NCBI RefSeq assembly: GCF_014656055.1
Contig: NZ_BNBR01000005.1
Coordinates: 496,001-560,000, forward strand
DNA: 64,000 nt
From: Streptomyces griseosporeus
GTDB lineage: Bacteria; Actinomycetota; Actinomycetes; Streptomycetales; Streptomycetaceae
Direction of reading: 5' to 3'
Each line of letters begins with the position of its first letter. Positions within the stretch are counted from its first letter, which is position 1. Below are positions 49,541 to 57,641 of this stretch, in pieces. Position numbers and translations under genes: made by a program. Under the pieces are notes generated by a model, which was given only the letters and a program-made list of their open reading frames with translations, was not told the origin of the DNA and ran no database searches.

Positions 49541-49591
49541 GGTCGGGTGGCTCCCTCTCCACGGACGAGGATGGCGTGTTCGAGACGCGGA

Positions 49592-49619
49592 TGGCGTGCT
49601 CGTCTCTACGAGCACGCCA
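49592..49619. promoter_or_regulatory. 12-bp inverted repeat between aminotransferase and gntR
   Basis: TGGCGTGCTCGT (49592-49603) is perfectly complementary to ACGAGCACGCCA (49608-49619) around CTCT. A partial extra copy of the left arm starts at 49572 (20 bp earlier). It could be the terminator of the aminotransferase gene or the operator of the GntR regulator; the core CTCGT-4 nt-ACGAG is GntR-like. Confidence 0.5.
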
Positions 49620-49661
49620 CCATACGCCGAGGGAAGCCGGACCGTCCCGCCCGAGTGGGCC

Positions 49662-51026
49662 CTACGCGGCGTCCGTGTACTCGTCGGCCACGGACAGCGC
49701 CGCGTCCAGTGCCGCGAGGCCCTCCTTCAGCTCGGCCTCGGTCACGTTGCACGGCGGCACGACATGGGTGCGGTTCATGTTCACGAACGGCCAGATGCCG
49801 TGCCGCTTGGCCGCGGCGGCGAAGGCGGCCATCGGCGCGTTGGCCTCGCCGGCCGCGTTGTACGACACCAGCGGCTCGCGCGTCTCCCGGTTCTTCACCA
49901 GCTCCAGCGCCCAGAACATGCCGACGCCGCGCACCTCGCCGACGCTCGGGTGCCGCTCGGCCAGCTCGCGCAGGGCGGGCCCGACGACGTCCGCGCCGAG
50001 CCGCCCGGCGTGCTCGACGACGCCCTCCTCCGCCATCACGCCGATCGTGGCGACGGCGGCGGCACAGGCCAGCGGGTGCCCGGAGTAGGTCAGACCGCCC
50101 GGGTAGGGCCGCTTGCCGAAGGTCTCGGCGATCGCGCCGGAGATCGCGACACCGCCGAGCGGCACATAGCCGCTGTTCACGCCCTTGGCGAAGGTCATCA
50201 GGTCCGGTACGACACCGAAGAGGTCGGCGGCGAACCACTCACCGGTCCGCCCGAACCCGGCCATGACCTCGTCGAGGACGAAGACGATGCCGTACTTGTC
50301 GCAGATCTCGCGCACGCCCGCCAGATAGCCGGGCGGCGGCACCATGATCCCGGCCGTGCCGGGCACGGTCTCCAGGACGATCGCGGCGATCGTGCCGGGC
50401 CCCTCGAAGGCGATGGTCGTCTCCAGGTGCTCCAGCGCCCGCGCGCACTCCTGCTCCTCGGTCTCGGCGTAGAAGCGGGAGCGGTACAGGAAGGGCGCCC
50501 AGAAGTGGACGACCCCGTTGGTGCCGGTGTCGCTGGCCCAGCGACGCGGGTCGCCGGTGACGTTGATCGCCTGCTGGGTGCCGCCGTGGTACGAGCGGTA
50601 CGCCGAGAGCACCTTCGGGCGGCCCGTGTGCAGCCGGGCCATGCGGATCGCGTGCTCGACGGCGTCCGCGCCGCCGTTGGTGAAGAAGATCTTGTCCAGG
50701 TCGCCCGGGGTGCGCTCGGCGATCAGCCGCGCCGCCTCCGACCGCGCCTCGATCGCGAACGCGGGCGCGAAGGTCGTCATCCGCGCCGCCTGCTCCTGGA
50801 TCGCGGCGACGACCTTCGGGTGCTGGTAGCCGATGTTCGTGTAGACGAGGCCGCTGGTGAAGTCGAGGTAGCGCTTGCCGTCGTAGTCCCAGAAGTACGA
50901 CCCCTCCGCGCCGGCGACGGCGAGCGGGTCGATGAGGTCCTGCGCGGACCAGGAGTGGAACACGTGCGCGCGGTCCGCGGCCTTCACGGCGGCGCAGGCC
51001 TGGGGGTCGGGCAGATGAGGGGTCAT
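49662..51026 (-). CDS. Class III aminotransferase (omega-amino acid/pyruvate type)
   Basis: A 454-residue PLP enzyme transferring an amino group, probably from an omega-amino acid or taurine-like donor to pyruvate or 2-oxoglutarate. FFTNGGADAVEHAIRMAR binds the cofactor phosphate, FVLDEVMAGFGRTG has Asp252, and LMTFAKGVNSGYVPLGG has the PLP lysine at about Lys281. ATG 51026 has no ribosome site but TACGCT ends 6 nt upstream, suggesting a leaderless transcript. The downstream GntR gene fits control by its substrate. Confidence 0.87.
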   Translation of the reverse strand: MTPHLPDPQACAAVKAADRAHVFHSWSAQDLIDPLAVAGAEGSYFWDYDGKRYLDFTSGLVYTNIGYQHPKVVAAIQEQAARMTTFAPAFAIEARSEAARLIAERTPGDLDKIFFTNGGADAVEHAIRMARLHTGRPKVLSAYRSYHGGTQQAINVTGDPRRWASDTGTNGVVHFWAPFLYRSRFYAETEEQECARALEHLETTIAFEGPGTIAAIVLETVPGTAGIMVPPPGYLAGVREICDKYGIVFVLDEVMAGFGRTGEWFAADLFGVVPDLMTFAKGVNSGYVPLGGVAISGAIAETFGKRPYPGGLTYSGHPLACAAAVATIGVMAEEGVVEHAGRLGADVVGPALRELAERHPSVGEVRGVGMFWALELVKNRETREPLVSYNAAGEANAPMAAFAAAAKRHGIWPFVNMNRTHVVPPCNVTEAELKEGLAALDAALSVADEYTDAA

Positions 51027-51032
51027 GCCGCG

Positions 51033-51038
51033 AGCGTA
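51033..51038 (-). promoter_or_regulatory. -10 hexamer TACGCT of a probable leaderless aminotransferase transcript
   Basis: On the minus strand TACGCT ends 6 nt before ATG 51026. No ribosome site is present. Confidence 0.4.
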
Positions 51039-51119
51039 AATGTCCGCGATGCGGAAGCGGTATCGGCGTCTTGTCTGCGGACGGGGGCGATCCGCGACAC
51101 GTTGTCGACCGCCCGGCAT

Positions 51120-51154
51120 TGACAGCAGGCTGTCATGGTGACAGCCTGCTGTCA
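51120..51154. promoter_or_regulatory. Double palindromic operator upstream of the PfpI-marR operon
   Basis: Two 16-bp palindromes, TGACAGC-AG-GCTGTCA (51120-51135) and TGACAGC-CT-GCTGTCA (51139-51154), lie 3 bp apart. Each is a perfect inverted repeat, and the two are also perfect reverse complements of each other, making a 35-bp super-palindrome. The first overlaps a TTGACA -35-like hexamer at 51119-51124. The MarR protein encoded at 51800 is the likely ligand. Confidence 0.75.
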
Positions 51155-51182
51155 TATCACCCATGAGGCACCGGGAGGCGTC

Positions 51183-51803
51183 ATGAACCACCAGACCGTG
51201 CAGCGCAAGCCCGTCCACCTCGCCGTCTACGACAGCCTCGCCGACTGGGAGACGGGCCACGCCACCGCCCACCTCGCCCGCGCCGGGTACGAGATCCGCA
51301 CGGTCGGCCCCACCCGCGAGCCGGTGACCAGCATCGGCGGCCTGCGCATCCAGCCCGACCTCGCCCTGGACGACGTACGGCCCGAGGACAGCTCCCTGCT
51401 GATCCTGCCGGGCGCCGACCTCTGGGACGCGGGCGACGGCCTCGCCCCCTTCGCCCGCGCGGCCCGGGCCTTCCTGGACGCGGGCACCCCGGTCGCCGCC
51501 ATCTGCGGCGCCACCGCCGGCCTCGCCCGCGAGGGCCTGCTCGACGACCGCGCCCACACCAGCGCGGCCCCCTTCTACCTCGCGGCGACGGGCTACCAGG
51601 GCGCCGGGCACTACGTCGACGCCGACGCGGTGACCGACGGGCGGCTCGTCACCGCCGGCCCCACCGAGCCCGTCGCCTTCGCCCGGGAGGTCTTCCGCCT
51701 CCTCGGGGTGTACGAGGGCGAGGTGCTGGACGCCTGGTACCGCCTCTTCCACGACTCCGACGCCGAGGCCTACTTCGTGCTCCAGAAGGCGGCCACGCGG
51801 TGA
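51183..51803 (+). CDS. DJ-1/PfpI family protein
   Basis: A 206-residue protein of the DJ-1/PfpI/class I glutamine-amidotransferase-like fold. VHLAVYDSLADWE gives the conserved Glu (Glu23), LLILPGADLWD follows, and AAICGATAGLAREGLL has the nucleophile-elbow Cys108. Members act as isocyanide hydratases, glyoxalases, amidases or regulators; this one cannot be placed further. ATG 51183 has GGGAGGCGTC upstream. It overlaps the MarR gene by GTGA and lies behind a double operator. Confidence 0.85.
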   Translation: MNHQTVQRKPVHLAVYDSLADWETGHATAHLARAGYEIRTVGPTREPVTSIGGLRIQPDLALDDVRPEDSSLLILPGADLWDAGDGLAPFARAARAFLDAGTPVAAICGATAGLAREGLLDDRAHTSAAPFYLAATGYQGAGHYVDADAVTDGRLVTAGPTEPVAFAREVFRLLGVYEGEVLDAWYRLFHDSDAEAYFVLQKAATR

Positions 51804-52267
51804 GCCGGGAGCGCCAGGACCTCCTCAGCCGCGGCGCGCTCGGCGTCTTCCGGCTCAACGGCCAGTTCCTCGCCGTCGCCGAGGAACTGGCCCGGCCCGC
51901 CGGGATCACCGCCGCCCGGTGGCAGGTGCTGGGCGCCGTGCTGCGCGAGCCGCTGCCCGTGGCCGGCATCGCCCGCGCCATGGGCATCACCCGGCAGAGC
52001 GTGCAGCGCATCGCCGACCTGCTGGTCGACCGGGGGCTCGCCGAGTACCGGCCCAACCCCGCCCACCGCCGCGCCAAGCTCCTCACGCCCACCGAGGAGG
52101 GCCGGGCCGCGATCGCCCGGATCAATCCCGGGCACGCGGCCTTCGCCGACCGCCTCGCCGAGGCCGTCGGGGAGGCGGAACTGGCGCAGGCGGTCGAGGC
52201 ACTGGAACGCCTGTCGAAGGCGCTGGACGGACTCGGACCCCCCGCCCCGCCTGTTACGGAACCGTAG
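51800..52267 (+). CDS. MarR-family transcriptional regulator
   Basis: A 155-residue winged-helix repressor: ITAARWQVLGAVL, then the HTH PVAGIARAMGITRQSVQRIADLLVDRGL and the wing NPAHRRAKLLTPTEEG. GTG 51800 overlaps the PfpI stop. The operon is therefore PfpI-MarR, and the 35-bp double palindrome before it is a convincing autoregulatory operator. The inducer is unknown. Confidence 0.9.
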   Translation: MSRERQDLLSRGALGVFRLNGQFLAVAEELARPAGITAARWQVLGAVLREPLPVAGIARAMGITRQSVQRIADLLVDRGLAEYRPNPAHRRAKLLTPTEEGRAAIARINPGHAAFADRLAEAVGEAELAQAVEALERLSKALDGLGPPAPPVTEP

Positions 52268-52346
52268 AGACGGCCCCGCCCGCCTGCCGTGATCCCCGCA
52301 CTATCCTCGGGCTGTCGGAGGGGCGCAGGGGGAGGGACGGTCGGCC

Positions 52347-54164
52347 ATGGAACGACTGGGGCCGGGGGATCCACAACGCATCGGGACCTACCGCCTGCTG
52401 GCCCGGCTGGGCGCCGGAGGCATGGGCGAGGTGTTCCTGGCCCGGTCCGGCCGGGGCCGCACGGTCGCCGTGAAACTGGTCCGCGAGGAACTCGCCGCGC
52501 AGGAGGAGTTCCGGGCCCGTTTCCGCCAGGAGGTGCACGCCGCGCAGCGCGTCGGCGGCCACTGGACCGCTCCCGTGCTGGACGCCGACACCGAGGCCAC
52601 CGTGCCCTGGGTGGCCACCGGGTACGTCGCCGGACCCAGCCTCCAGCAGGTCGTCGGCCACGACCACGGGGCGCTGCCCGAGCGCTCGGTGCGCATCCTC
52701 GCGGCGGGCCTCGCCCACGCCCTGCAGGACATCCACGCCGCCGGGATCGTCCACCGCGACCTCAAGCCGTCCAACGTGCTCGTCACGATCGACGGGCCGC
52801 GCGTCATCGACTTCGGCATCGCCCGCGCCCTGGAGACGGTCACCGAGGCCGGCGGCCTCACCCGCACCGGCTCCCTCGTCGGCTCGCCCGGCTTCATGGC
52901 CCCCGAGCAGGTCCGCGGCGACCGCATCACCCCGGCCTGCGACGTCTTCTGCCTCGGTTCCGTCCTCGCCTACGCCGCCACCGGCCGGCTCCCCTTCGGC
53001 TCGGCCCACAGTGGTGTGCACGCCCTGATGTACCGCATCGCGCAGGAGGAGCCCGACCTGGAGGGCGTGCCCGAGGGCATCGCCGACCTGGTCCGCGACT
53101 GCCTGCGCAAGGACCCCGCCGCCCGCCCCACCCTCGACCGCGTCCTCGACCACACCGGCGCCGACGACACCCTCACCGAGGGCCGCTCCCGCGACCCGTG
53201 GCTGCCGAGCGCACTGGTGGCCCAACTGGGGCGGCACGCGGTGCGGTTGCTGGACACGGAGGACCCGGAGAGCGCGGAAGCAGGCGCCGGAGCCGCCGCG
53301 GGCGGTGGCTCACCCGAGCACGCGGCGGCGGCGGACGCCTCGCCGGGATACGCGGCCTCGGCGGCACCCGCCGCGCCCGTCGCAGCTCCGCCTTCTCCAC
53401 CCGCCTACGCTTCCCAGGGCACCCCGCCGCCCCCGGGCAGACCCGGCCACGTCCCGACGGTGATCGCGGGCCCGGGCATGCCCACACCACCCCCGGCGGC
53501 CCCCGCCCCACCGCACCGGCAGCACCCACAGCACCAACCGGCGTACGGCTACCCCCAGCCGTACGCGACGGCGCCGTACCCGCCCGGCGACTACGGGCCG
53601 CCGCCCCGCCGCAGCGGCCGTACGACCGCGCTCCTCGTCCTGATCGCGCTGGTCGTGGCGCTGGCGGCGGGCGGCACGGTGTACGCGCTGCTGAACGGGG
53701 GCGACGACGACCCGACGCCGGCCCCGACGACGGCGCCGCCCACCCCCACCGGAACGGACTCGCCCCCGTCCCCCTCCCCGTCCACCGGTTCGGGTTCGCC
53801 GCAGGCAGGGGCGGTACCGGAGGCGTACGTCGGCACATGGGCGGCGACGATCGACAACGCGAGCGGCGAGAACACCCGCCTGCTCACCATCCGGCAGGGC
53901 GAGGTGGGCGACCCGGTCCTCACGCTCGTCGCCGACGGCCCGACCGACGCGGGCACCTACCACTGCGTGTTCGAGGCGACCCTGGCCCAACAACCGTCGG
54001 CGGACGGCCCGTTGGAGATAGGCCCGTCGACGGTCACCACCGGCACCCCGCGCTCGTCCTGCTCCCCGGGCGCCCCCACCCGCATCACCCTGCTCCCGGA
54101 CGGCACCCTGGAGCGGGTGAACACGAGCACCGACGAGAAGCTGACGTACACACGGCAGGGCTGA
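52347..54164 (+). CDS. Membrane-anchored Ser/Thr protein kinase (PknB-like)
   Basis: A 605-residue Hanks-type kinase. The kinase domain has GAGGMGEVF (residues 22-30), Lys43, catalytic HRDLKPSN (Asp138), DFG at 155-157 and GSPGFMAPEQ. After a Pro/Ala-rich cytosolic linker of about 120 residues comes one transmembrane helix (TTALLVLIALVVALAAGGTVYAL) and a 140-residue extracytoplasmic domain with a Ser/Thr/Pro-rich stalk, TWAATIDNASGENTRLL and two Cys residues that may pair. It lacks PASTA repeats. ATG 52347 has GGAGGGACGG upstream. It probably reports an envelope signal. Confidence 0.92.
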   Translation: MERLGPGDPQRIGTYRLLARLGAGGMGEVFLARSGRGRTVAVKLVREELAAQEEFRARFRQEVHAAQRVGGHWTAPVLDADTEATVPWVATGYVAGPSLQQVVGHDHGALPERSVRILAAGLAHALQDIHAAGIVHRDLKPSNVLVTIDGPRVIDFGIARALETVTEAGGLTRTGSLVGSPGFMAPEQVRGDRITPACDVFCLGSVLAYAATGRLPFGSAHSGVHALMYRIAQEEPDLEGVPEGIADLVRDCLRKDPAARPTLDRVLDHTGADDTLTEGRSRDPWLPSALVAQLGRHAVRLLDTEDPESAEAGAGAAAGGGSPEHAAAADASPGYAASAAPAAPVAAPPSPPAYASQGTPPPPGRPGHVPTVIAGPGMPTPPPAAPAPPHRQHPQHQPAYGYPQPYATAPYPPGDYGPPPRRSGRTTALLVLIALVVALAAGGTVYALLNGGDDDPTPAPTTAPPTPTGTDSPPSPSPSTGSGSPQAGAVPEAYVGTWAATIDNASGENTRLLTIRQGEVGDPVLTLVADGPTDAGTYHCVFEATLAQQPSADGPLEIGPSTVTTGTPRSSCSPGAPTRITLLPDGTLERVNTSTDEKLTYTRQG

Positions 54165-54192
54165 CGAGGCGGCGCCCCGGTGAGCCCGCACC

Positions 54193-54198
54193 TACGAT
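54193..54198 (+). promoter_or_regulatory. -10 hexamer TACGAT of a probable leaderless transcript
   Basis: TACGAT ends 6 nt before ATG 54205 of the hydrolase gene, which lacks a ribosome site. Confidence 0.4.
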
Positions 54199-54204
54199 GA
54201 CGCG

Positions 54205-54906
54205 ATGAAGTTCCTGATGGTGCCGGGCGGTTGGCAGGGCGGATGGGTGTTTGACCAGGTCGCCGCCGAGCTGCGCCGGGCGGGGCACCGGGTCGAGGCG
54301 GTGACCCTGGCGGGGCTGGAGCCGGACGGCCCGGCCGACGCGGACCGTCCGCCGAACCTCGACGACCACATCGCCCAGGTGGCCGGGATCATCGACGGTG
54401 GCGACGGGGAGCCCGTCGCGCTGTGCGGGCACAGCTACGCCGGGATGGTGATCGCCGGGGTCGCGGACCGGCTCGGCGACCGGATCGGCGAGCGTCTCGC
54501 GCAGCTCGTCTTCATCGACGCCTACGTCCCGGACGACGGGGACTCCTGCTGGTCCCTGACCAGCGACACCTTCCGGGAGCTGTTCGTCGCCGGGGCCCGC
54601 GCCGACGGGCGATGGGTCGCGGTTCCCGAAGGGCTCGACCCGCGCGCGCGACCGCACCCCCTGGCGAGCTTCGTCCAGTCGGTCAGGCTGTCGGGCAGGC
54701 TGTCGGGCAGGCCGTGGCGCGGGCCCGGCCGTACGTACATCAGCGGTGGCGCGTGGCCGGGTAGCCCCTTCGTGACCCTGACCGAACGGCTGCGCGCCGA
54801 TCCGGGCTGGCGGGTGCACGAGATCCCCGTCGGGCACAACATCGCCCGCCGCGACCCGCACCGCCTCGCCGCCGTCCTCGGCGCACCGGCCCCCGACGCG
54901 GCCTGA
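54205..54906 (+). CDS. Alpha/beta-fold hydrolase
   Basis: A 233-residue soluble hydrolase with MVPGGWQGGWVFDQVAAEL at the start (oxyanion region of the methylesterase/EstC-like group), the nucleophile elbow CGHSYAGMV, LVFIDAYVPDDG and a final VGHNIARRDP with the likely catalytic His. No signal peptide. Substrate unknown. It converges with the SLATT-like gene at 3-nt distance. Confidence 0.85.
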   Translation: MKFLMVPGGWQGGWVFDQVAAELRRAGHRVEAVTLAGLEPDGPADADRPPNLDDHIAQVAGIIDGGDGEPVALCGHSYAGMVIAGVADRLGDRIGERLAQLVFIDAYVPDDGDSCWSLTSDTFRELFVAGARADGRWVAVPEGLDPRARPHPLASFVQSVRLSGRLSGRPWRGPGRTYISGGAWPGSPFVTLTERLRADPGWRVHEIPVGHNIARRDPHRLAAVLGAPAPDAA

Positions 54907-54909
54907 GGC

Positions 54910-55665
54910 TCACCTCGGCTCGGGCGGCCGCTGCCGGGGCATGTTCGGCCGCGCGCTCCCGGGCGGCACCGAGAAGCGGCCCCCCAGCCCCCCGACGTCC
55001 GCGCCCCGCCCCACCGCTCCGGAGGCCACCGCCGACTGGATCCCCATCGGCGCGGAACCGGTGCGGAACTCCACCATCCAGTCCGCCGTCTCCGTCCGCA
55101 CCAGCTCCGTCACGTCCTCGGAGAACCGCCGCAGCACCCCCAGGCACCGCTCGGCCGCCTCGCTCGCCGTGCCCTCCGCCGGCCCGAGCACCTCCCGCAC
55201 ACTCTCCGACGCCCAGTCGAACTGGAGCACCTGGAGCCTGCGCTGCACCGCCTGGGCCGTGGCGACATCCCTTATCCACCCGGACGTCACCCCGAAGAAC
55301 CGGTCCACCCCCACACACGCCACCGCGAGCAGCAGCGCCAGATACCCCCAGGGCGCCACCCCGCCGACCACCCCGGTCAGATCCAGCAGCGGCAGCGCCG
55401 CCCCCGACACCGCGCCCACGGCCGCACCCGCCCGCAGCACCCGGGCCCCGCGCCGCTTCCACACCCGGTCGGCCAGATACCAGGCCGCCGTCTCCAGTGC
55501 CCCGCGCTCCACCCACCGGTACAGCTCGTCGAGCCGGACGGCGGGCTCGCCCCAGTCCCCGAGCGGAAAGGCCCGCCCGGTCAGATCGCCCGGCCGCAGC
55601 CCCGCCCCGCCCTCTCCCCGCCCGTCCTGAGGCGGACCCTCGGGCTGCATCTCCGGCTGACCCAC
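54910..55665 (-). CDS. SLATT-domain-like membrane protein
   Basis: A 251-residue protein with a short cytosolic N-terminus, two adjacent hydrophobic helices (LRAGAAVGAVSGAALPLLDLTG and YLALLLAVACVGVDRFFG), then a long helical tail starting SGWIRDVATAQAVQRRL. This layout, including the R-x4-R before TM1 and DRFFG after TM2, fits the SLATT superfamily, proposed to be nucleotide-signal-gated pore-forming effectors. The C-terminus is Gly/Pro-rich. GTG 55665 follows GGGAG. No cyclic-nucleotide synthase is visible near it, so a defence role is not supported here. Confidence 0.65.
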   Translation of the reverse strand: MGQPEMQPEGPPQDGRGEGGAGLRPGDLTGRAFPLGDWGEPAVRLDELYRWVERGALETAAWYLADRVWKRRGARVLRAGAAVGAVSGAALPLLDLTGVVGGVAPWGYLALLLAVACVGVDRFFGVTSGWIRDVATAQAVQRRLQVLQFDWASESVREVLGPAEGTASEAAERCLGVLRRFSEDVTELVRTETADWMVEFRTGSAPMGIQSAVASGAVGRGADVGGLGGRFSVPPGSARPNMPRQRPPEPR

Positions 55666-55888
55666 CCGGCACTCCCTATTGACGAACGGTCACAGTGCGT
55701 GACGCCTGACGTGACACCTGATCCTGACGTGAGCTGTGCGTGCTGTGTGCCGACCCTTCCTACCGCCCAATGGGTGGCGATGAGGACGGTTTCCTCACTT
55801 TTCCGCCCGGAAGGAGGGCTTGATCAGGTATAGACCGCACGACCGGCTCACTCGAAAGAGTGCTGCGGCGACCCCGGGTCGGACCACG

Positions 55889-55894
55889 TAGGCT
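55889..55894 (+). promoter_or_regulatory. -10 hexamer TAGGCT upstream of ybaB
   Basis: TAGGCT is the best -10 in the 284-bp gap before ybaB and would give a leader of about 50 nt. The rest of the gap has short direct repeats of CCTGACGTGA but no recognisable RNA gene. Confidence 0.3.
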
Positions 55895-55949
55895 CGTACA
55901 AGGCGGAAAACAATCAGGAATGAACAACAGCCAGGACAGGAGCTGATCC

Positions 55950-56291
55950 GTGATCCCCGGTGGTGGCCAGCCCAACATGCAGCAGTTGCTCCAGCAGGCC
56001 CAGAAGATGCAGCAGGACGTGCAGCGGGCCCAGGAGGAACTGGCGAACACGGAGGTCGAGGGCCAGGCGGGCGGCGGTCTGGTGAAGGCCACGGTCACGG
56101 GCGCGGGCGAGCTGCGCGCGCTGAGGATCGACCCGAAGGCGGTGGACCCGGAGGACACCGAGACCCTCGCCGACCTGGTCGTCGCGGCGGTCCAGGCGGC
56201 CAACGAGAACGCGCAGGACCTCCAGCAGCAGAAGCTCGGCCCGCTCGCGCAGGGCCTCGGCGGCGGCGGCATCCCCGGCCTGCCGTTCTGA
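55950..56291 (+). CDS. ybaB: YbaB/EbfC nucleoid-associated protein
   Basis: A 113-residue DNA-binding dimer. MQQLLQQAQKMQQDVQRAQEEL is the family N-terminal coiled helix, followed by VEGQAGGGLVKATVTGAGELRALRIDP and a Gln-rich helix, ending in a Gly-rich tail. GTG 55950 follows AGGAGCTGATCC. It is immediately upstream of recR, a conserved pairing that suggests a role in DNA repair or chromosome organisation. Confidence 0.93.
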   Translation: MIPGGGQPNMQQLLQQAQKMQQDVQRAQEELANTEVEGQAGGGLVKATVTGAGELRALRIDPKAVDPEDTETLADLVVAAVQAANENAQDLQQQKLGPLAQGLGGGGIPGLPF

Positions 56292-56364
56292 CACCCGCCT
56301 TTCGAAGACGGCCGCGCGGCATCTACCGTACGTAGAGAAGTAATCGAGGAAGGACGGCAGTCCG

Positions 56365-56964
56365 TTGTACGAAGGCGTGGTCCAGGACCTCATCGACGAG
56401 CTGGGGCGGCTCCCCGGCGTCGGTCCCAAGAGCGCGCAGCGGATCGCCTTCCACATCCTCCAGGCGGAGCCGACGGATGTACGGCGGCTCGCCCAGGCCC
56501 TGCTCGAAGTGAAGGCGAAGGTCCGCTTCTGCGCGGTCTGCGGCAACGTGGCGCAGGAGGAGCAGTGCGCCATCTGCCGGGACAGCCGGCGTGACCCCTC
56601 CGTCATCTGTGTCGTCGAGGAGCCGAAGGACGTCGTCGCGATCGAGCGCACCCGGGAGTTCCGGGGCCGCTACCACGTCCTCGGCGGAGCGATCAGCCCG
56701 ATCGAGGGCGTCGGACCCGACGACCTGCGTATACGAGAACTTCTCGCGCGGTTGGCCGACGGTACGGTCACGGAGCTGATCCTGGCGACGGACCCCAACC
56801 TGGAAGGCGAGGCCACGGCCACGTACCTCGCCCGCATGATCAAGCCCATGGGCCTGAAGGTCACCCGCCTGGCCAGCGGCCTCCCGGTGGGTGGCGACCT
56901 GGAATACGCGGACGAGGTCACTCTCGGCCGCGCCTTCGAGGGGAGACGACTCCTAGATGTCTGA
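56365..56964 (+). CDS. recR: Recombination protein RecR
   Basis: A 199-residue recombination mediator working with RecF/RecO in gap repair. The helix-hairpin-helix LPGVGPKSAQRIAFHIL lies near residues 16-32, the zinc finger uses Cys56, Cys59, Cys68 and Cys71, and the Toprim domain starts at VVEEPKDVVAIE. The start codon is TTG (56365) with GAAGGA upstream, as the next in-frame start would cut the HhH region. Its end overlaps the DUF5063 gene by 8 nt. Confidence 0.96.
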   Translation: MYEGVVQDLIDELGRLPGVGPKSAQRIAFHILQAEPTDVRRLAQALLEVKAKVRFCAVCGNVAQEEQCAICRDSRRDPSVICVVEEPKDVVAIERTREFRGRYHVLGGAISPIEGVGPDDLRIRELLARLADGTVTELILATDPNLEGEATATYLARMIKPMGLKVTRLASGLPVGGDLEYADEVTLGRAFEGRRLLDV

Positions 56965-57619
56965 CGCCACGCGGCACGCCGCCGAGCACAACCCGGACGA
57001 CTTCGCGGTCCAGATCGCGGACCAGGTCGAGAGCTTCCTGGTGGCCGTCACCGAGGTCGCGAAGGGCGACGAACCGGCCTCGGCCGTCCCCTTCCTCCTC
57101 CTGGAGGTCTCCCAGCTCCTCCTGGCCGGCGGCAGGCTGGGCGCGCACGAGGACATCGTCCCCGACGAGCGCTACGAGCCCGACCCGGGCCCGGAGCCGG
57201 ACGTGGACGAACTCCGCGAGAACCTGGCCCGCCTGCTGGAGCCGATCGACGTCTACTCCGAGGTCTTCGACCCCTACGAGCCCCGCAAGGCCCCGGTCCC
57301 GGCCCGGATCTCCGACGACCTGGCCGACGTCATCACCGACCTGCGCCACGGCATGGCCCACTACCGGGCCGGCCGCACGTCGGAGGCCCTGTGGTGGTGG
57401 CAGTTCTCGTACTTCTCCAACTGGGGCTCGACGGCGTCCGCGGTCCTGCGCGCCCTCCAGTCCGTCCTCATCCACGTCCGCCTGAACCAGCCCCTGGAGG
57501 AGCTGAACGGCCTGGACACGGACCAGGCGGACCTGGGCGACGACACGCTGGAGTTCGAGGCGGGCCAGGTCATGGCAGAGGAGATCGCGGGACCGCTGGG
57601 CCTGGGCGAGGCGAAGTAG
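56957..57619 (+). CDS. DUF5063 family protein
   Basis: A 220-residue acidic soluble protein of the actinobacterial DUF5063 family, function unknown. FAVQIADQVESFLVAVTEVAKG and the Trp-rich RTSEALWWWQFSYFSNWGSTASAVLRAL are characteristic. It overlaps recR by 8 nt, so ybaB-recR-DUF5063 form one unit. It is the last core gene before the accessory insert that separates it from ask. Confidence 0.85.
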   Translation: MSDATRHAAEHNPDDFAVQIADQVESFLVAVTEVAKGDEPASAVPFLLLEVSQLLLAGGRLGAHEDIVPDERYEPDPGPEPDVDELRENLARLLEPIDVYSEVFDPYEPRKAPVPARISDDLADVITDLRHGMAHYRAGRTSEALWWWQFSYFSNWGSTASAVLRALQSVLIHVRLNQPLEELNGLDTDQADLGDDTLEFEAGQVMAEEIAGPLGLGEAK

Positions 57620-57641
57620 CCCCCCCGGGGCCCCACGGCAA

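Noticed and set aside
54910..55665. Anti-phage defence system around the SLATT-like gene
   Set aside because: No nucleotide cyclase, nuclease or other effector gene lies nearby; neighbours are core genes.
55666..55949. Possible SRP (4.5S) RNA gene upstream of ybaB-recR, where many bacteria have it
   Set aside because: The conserved GTCAGGTCCGGAAGGAAGCAGC core is absent; only CCCGGAAGGAGGG is seen, which is not enough.
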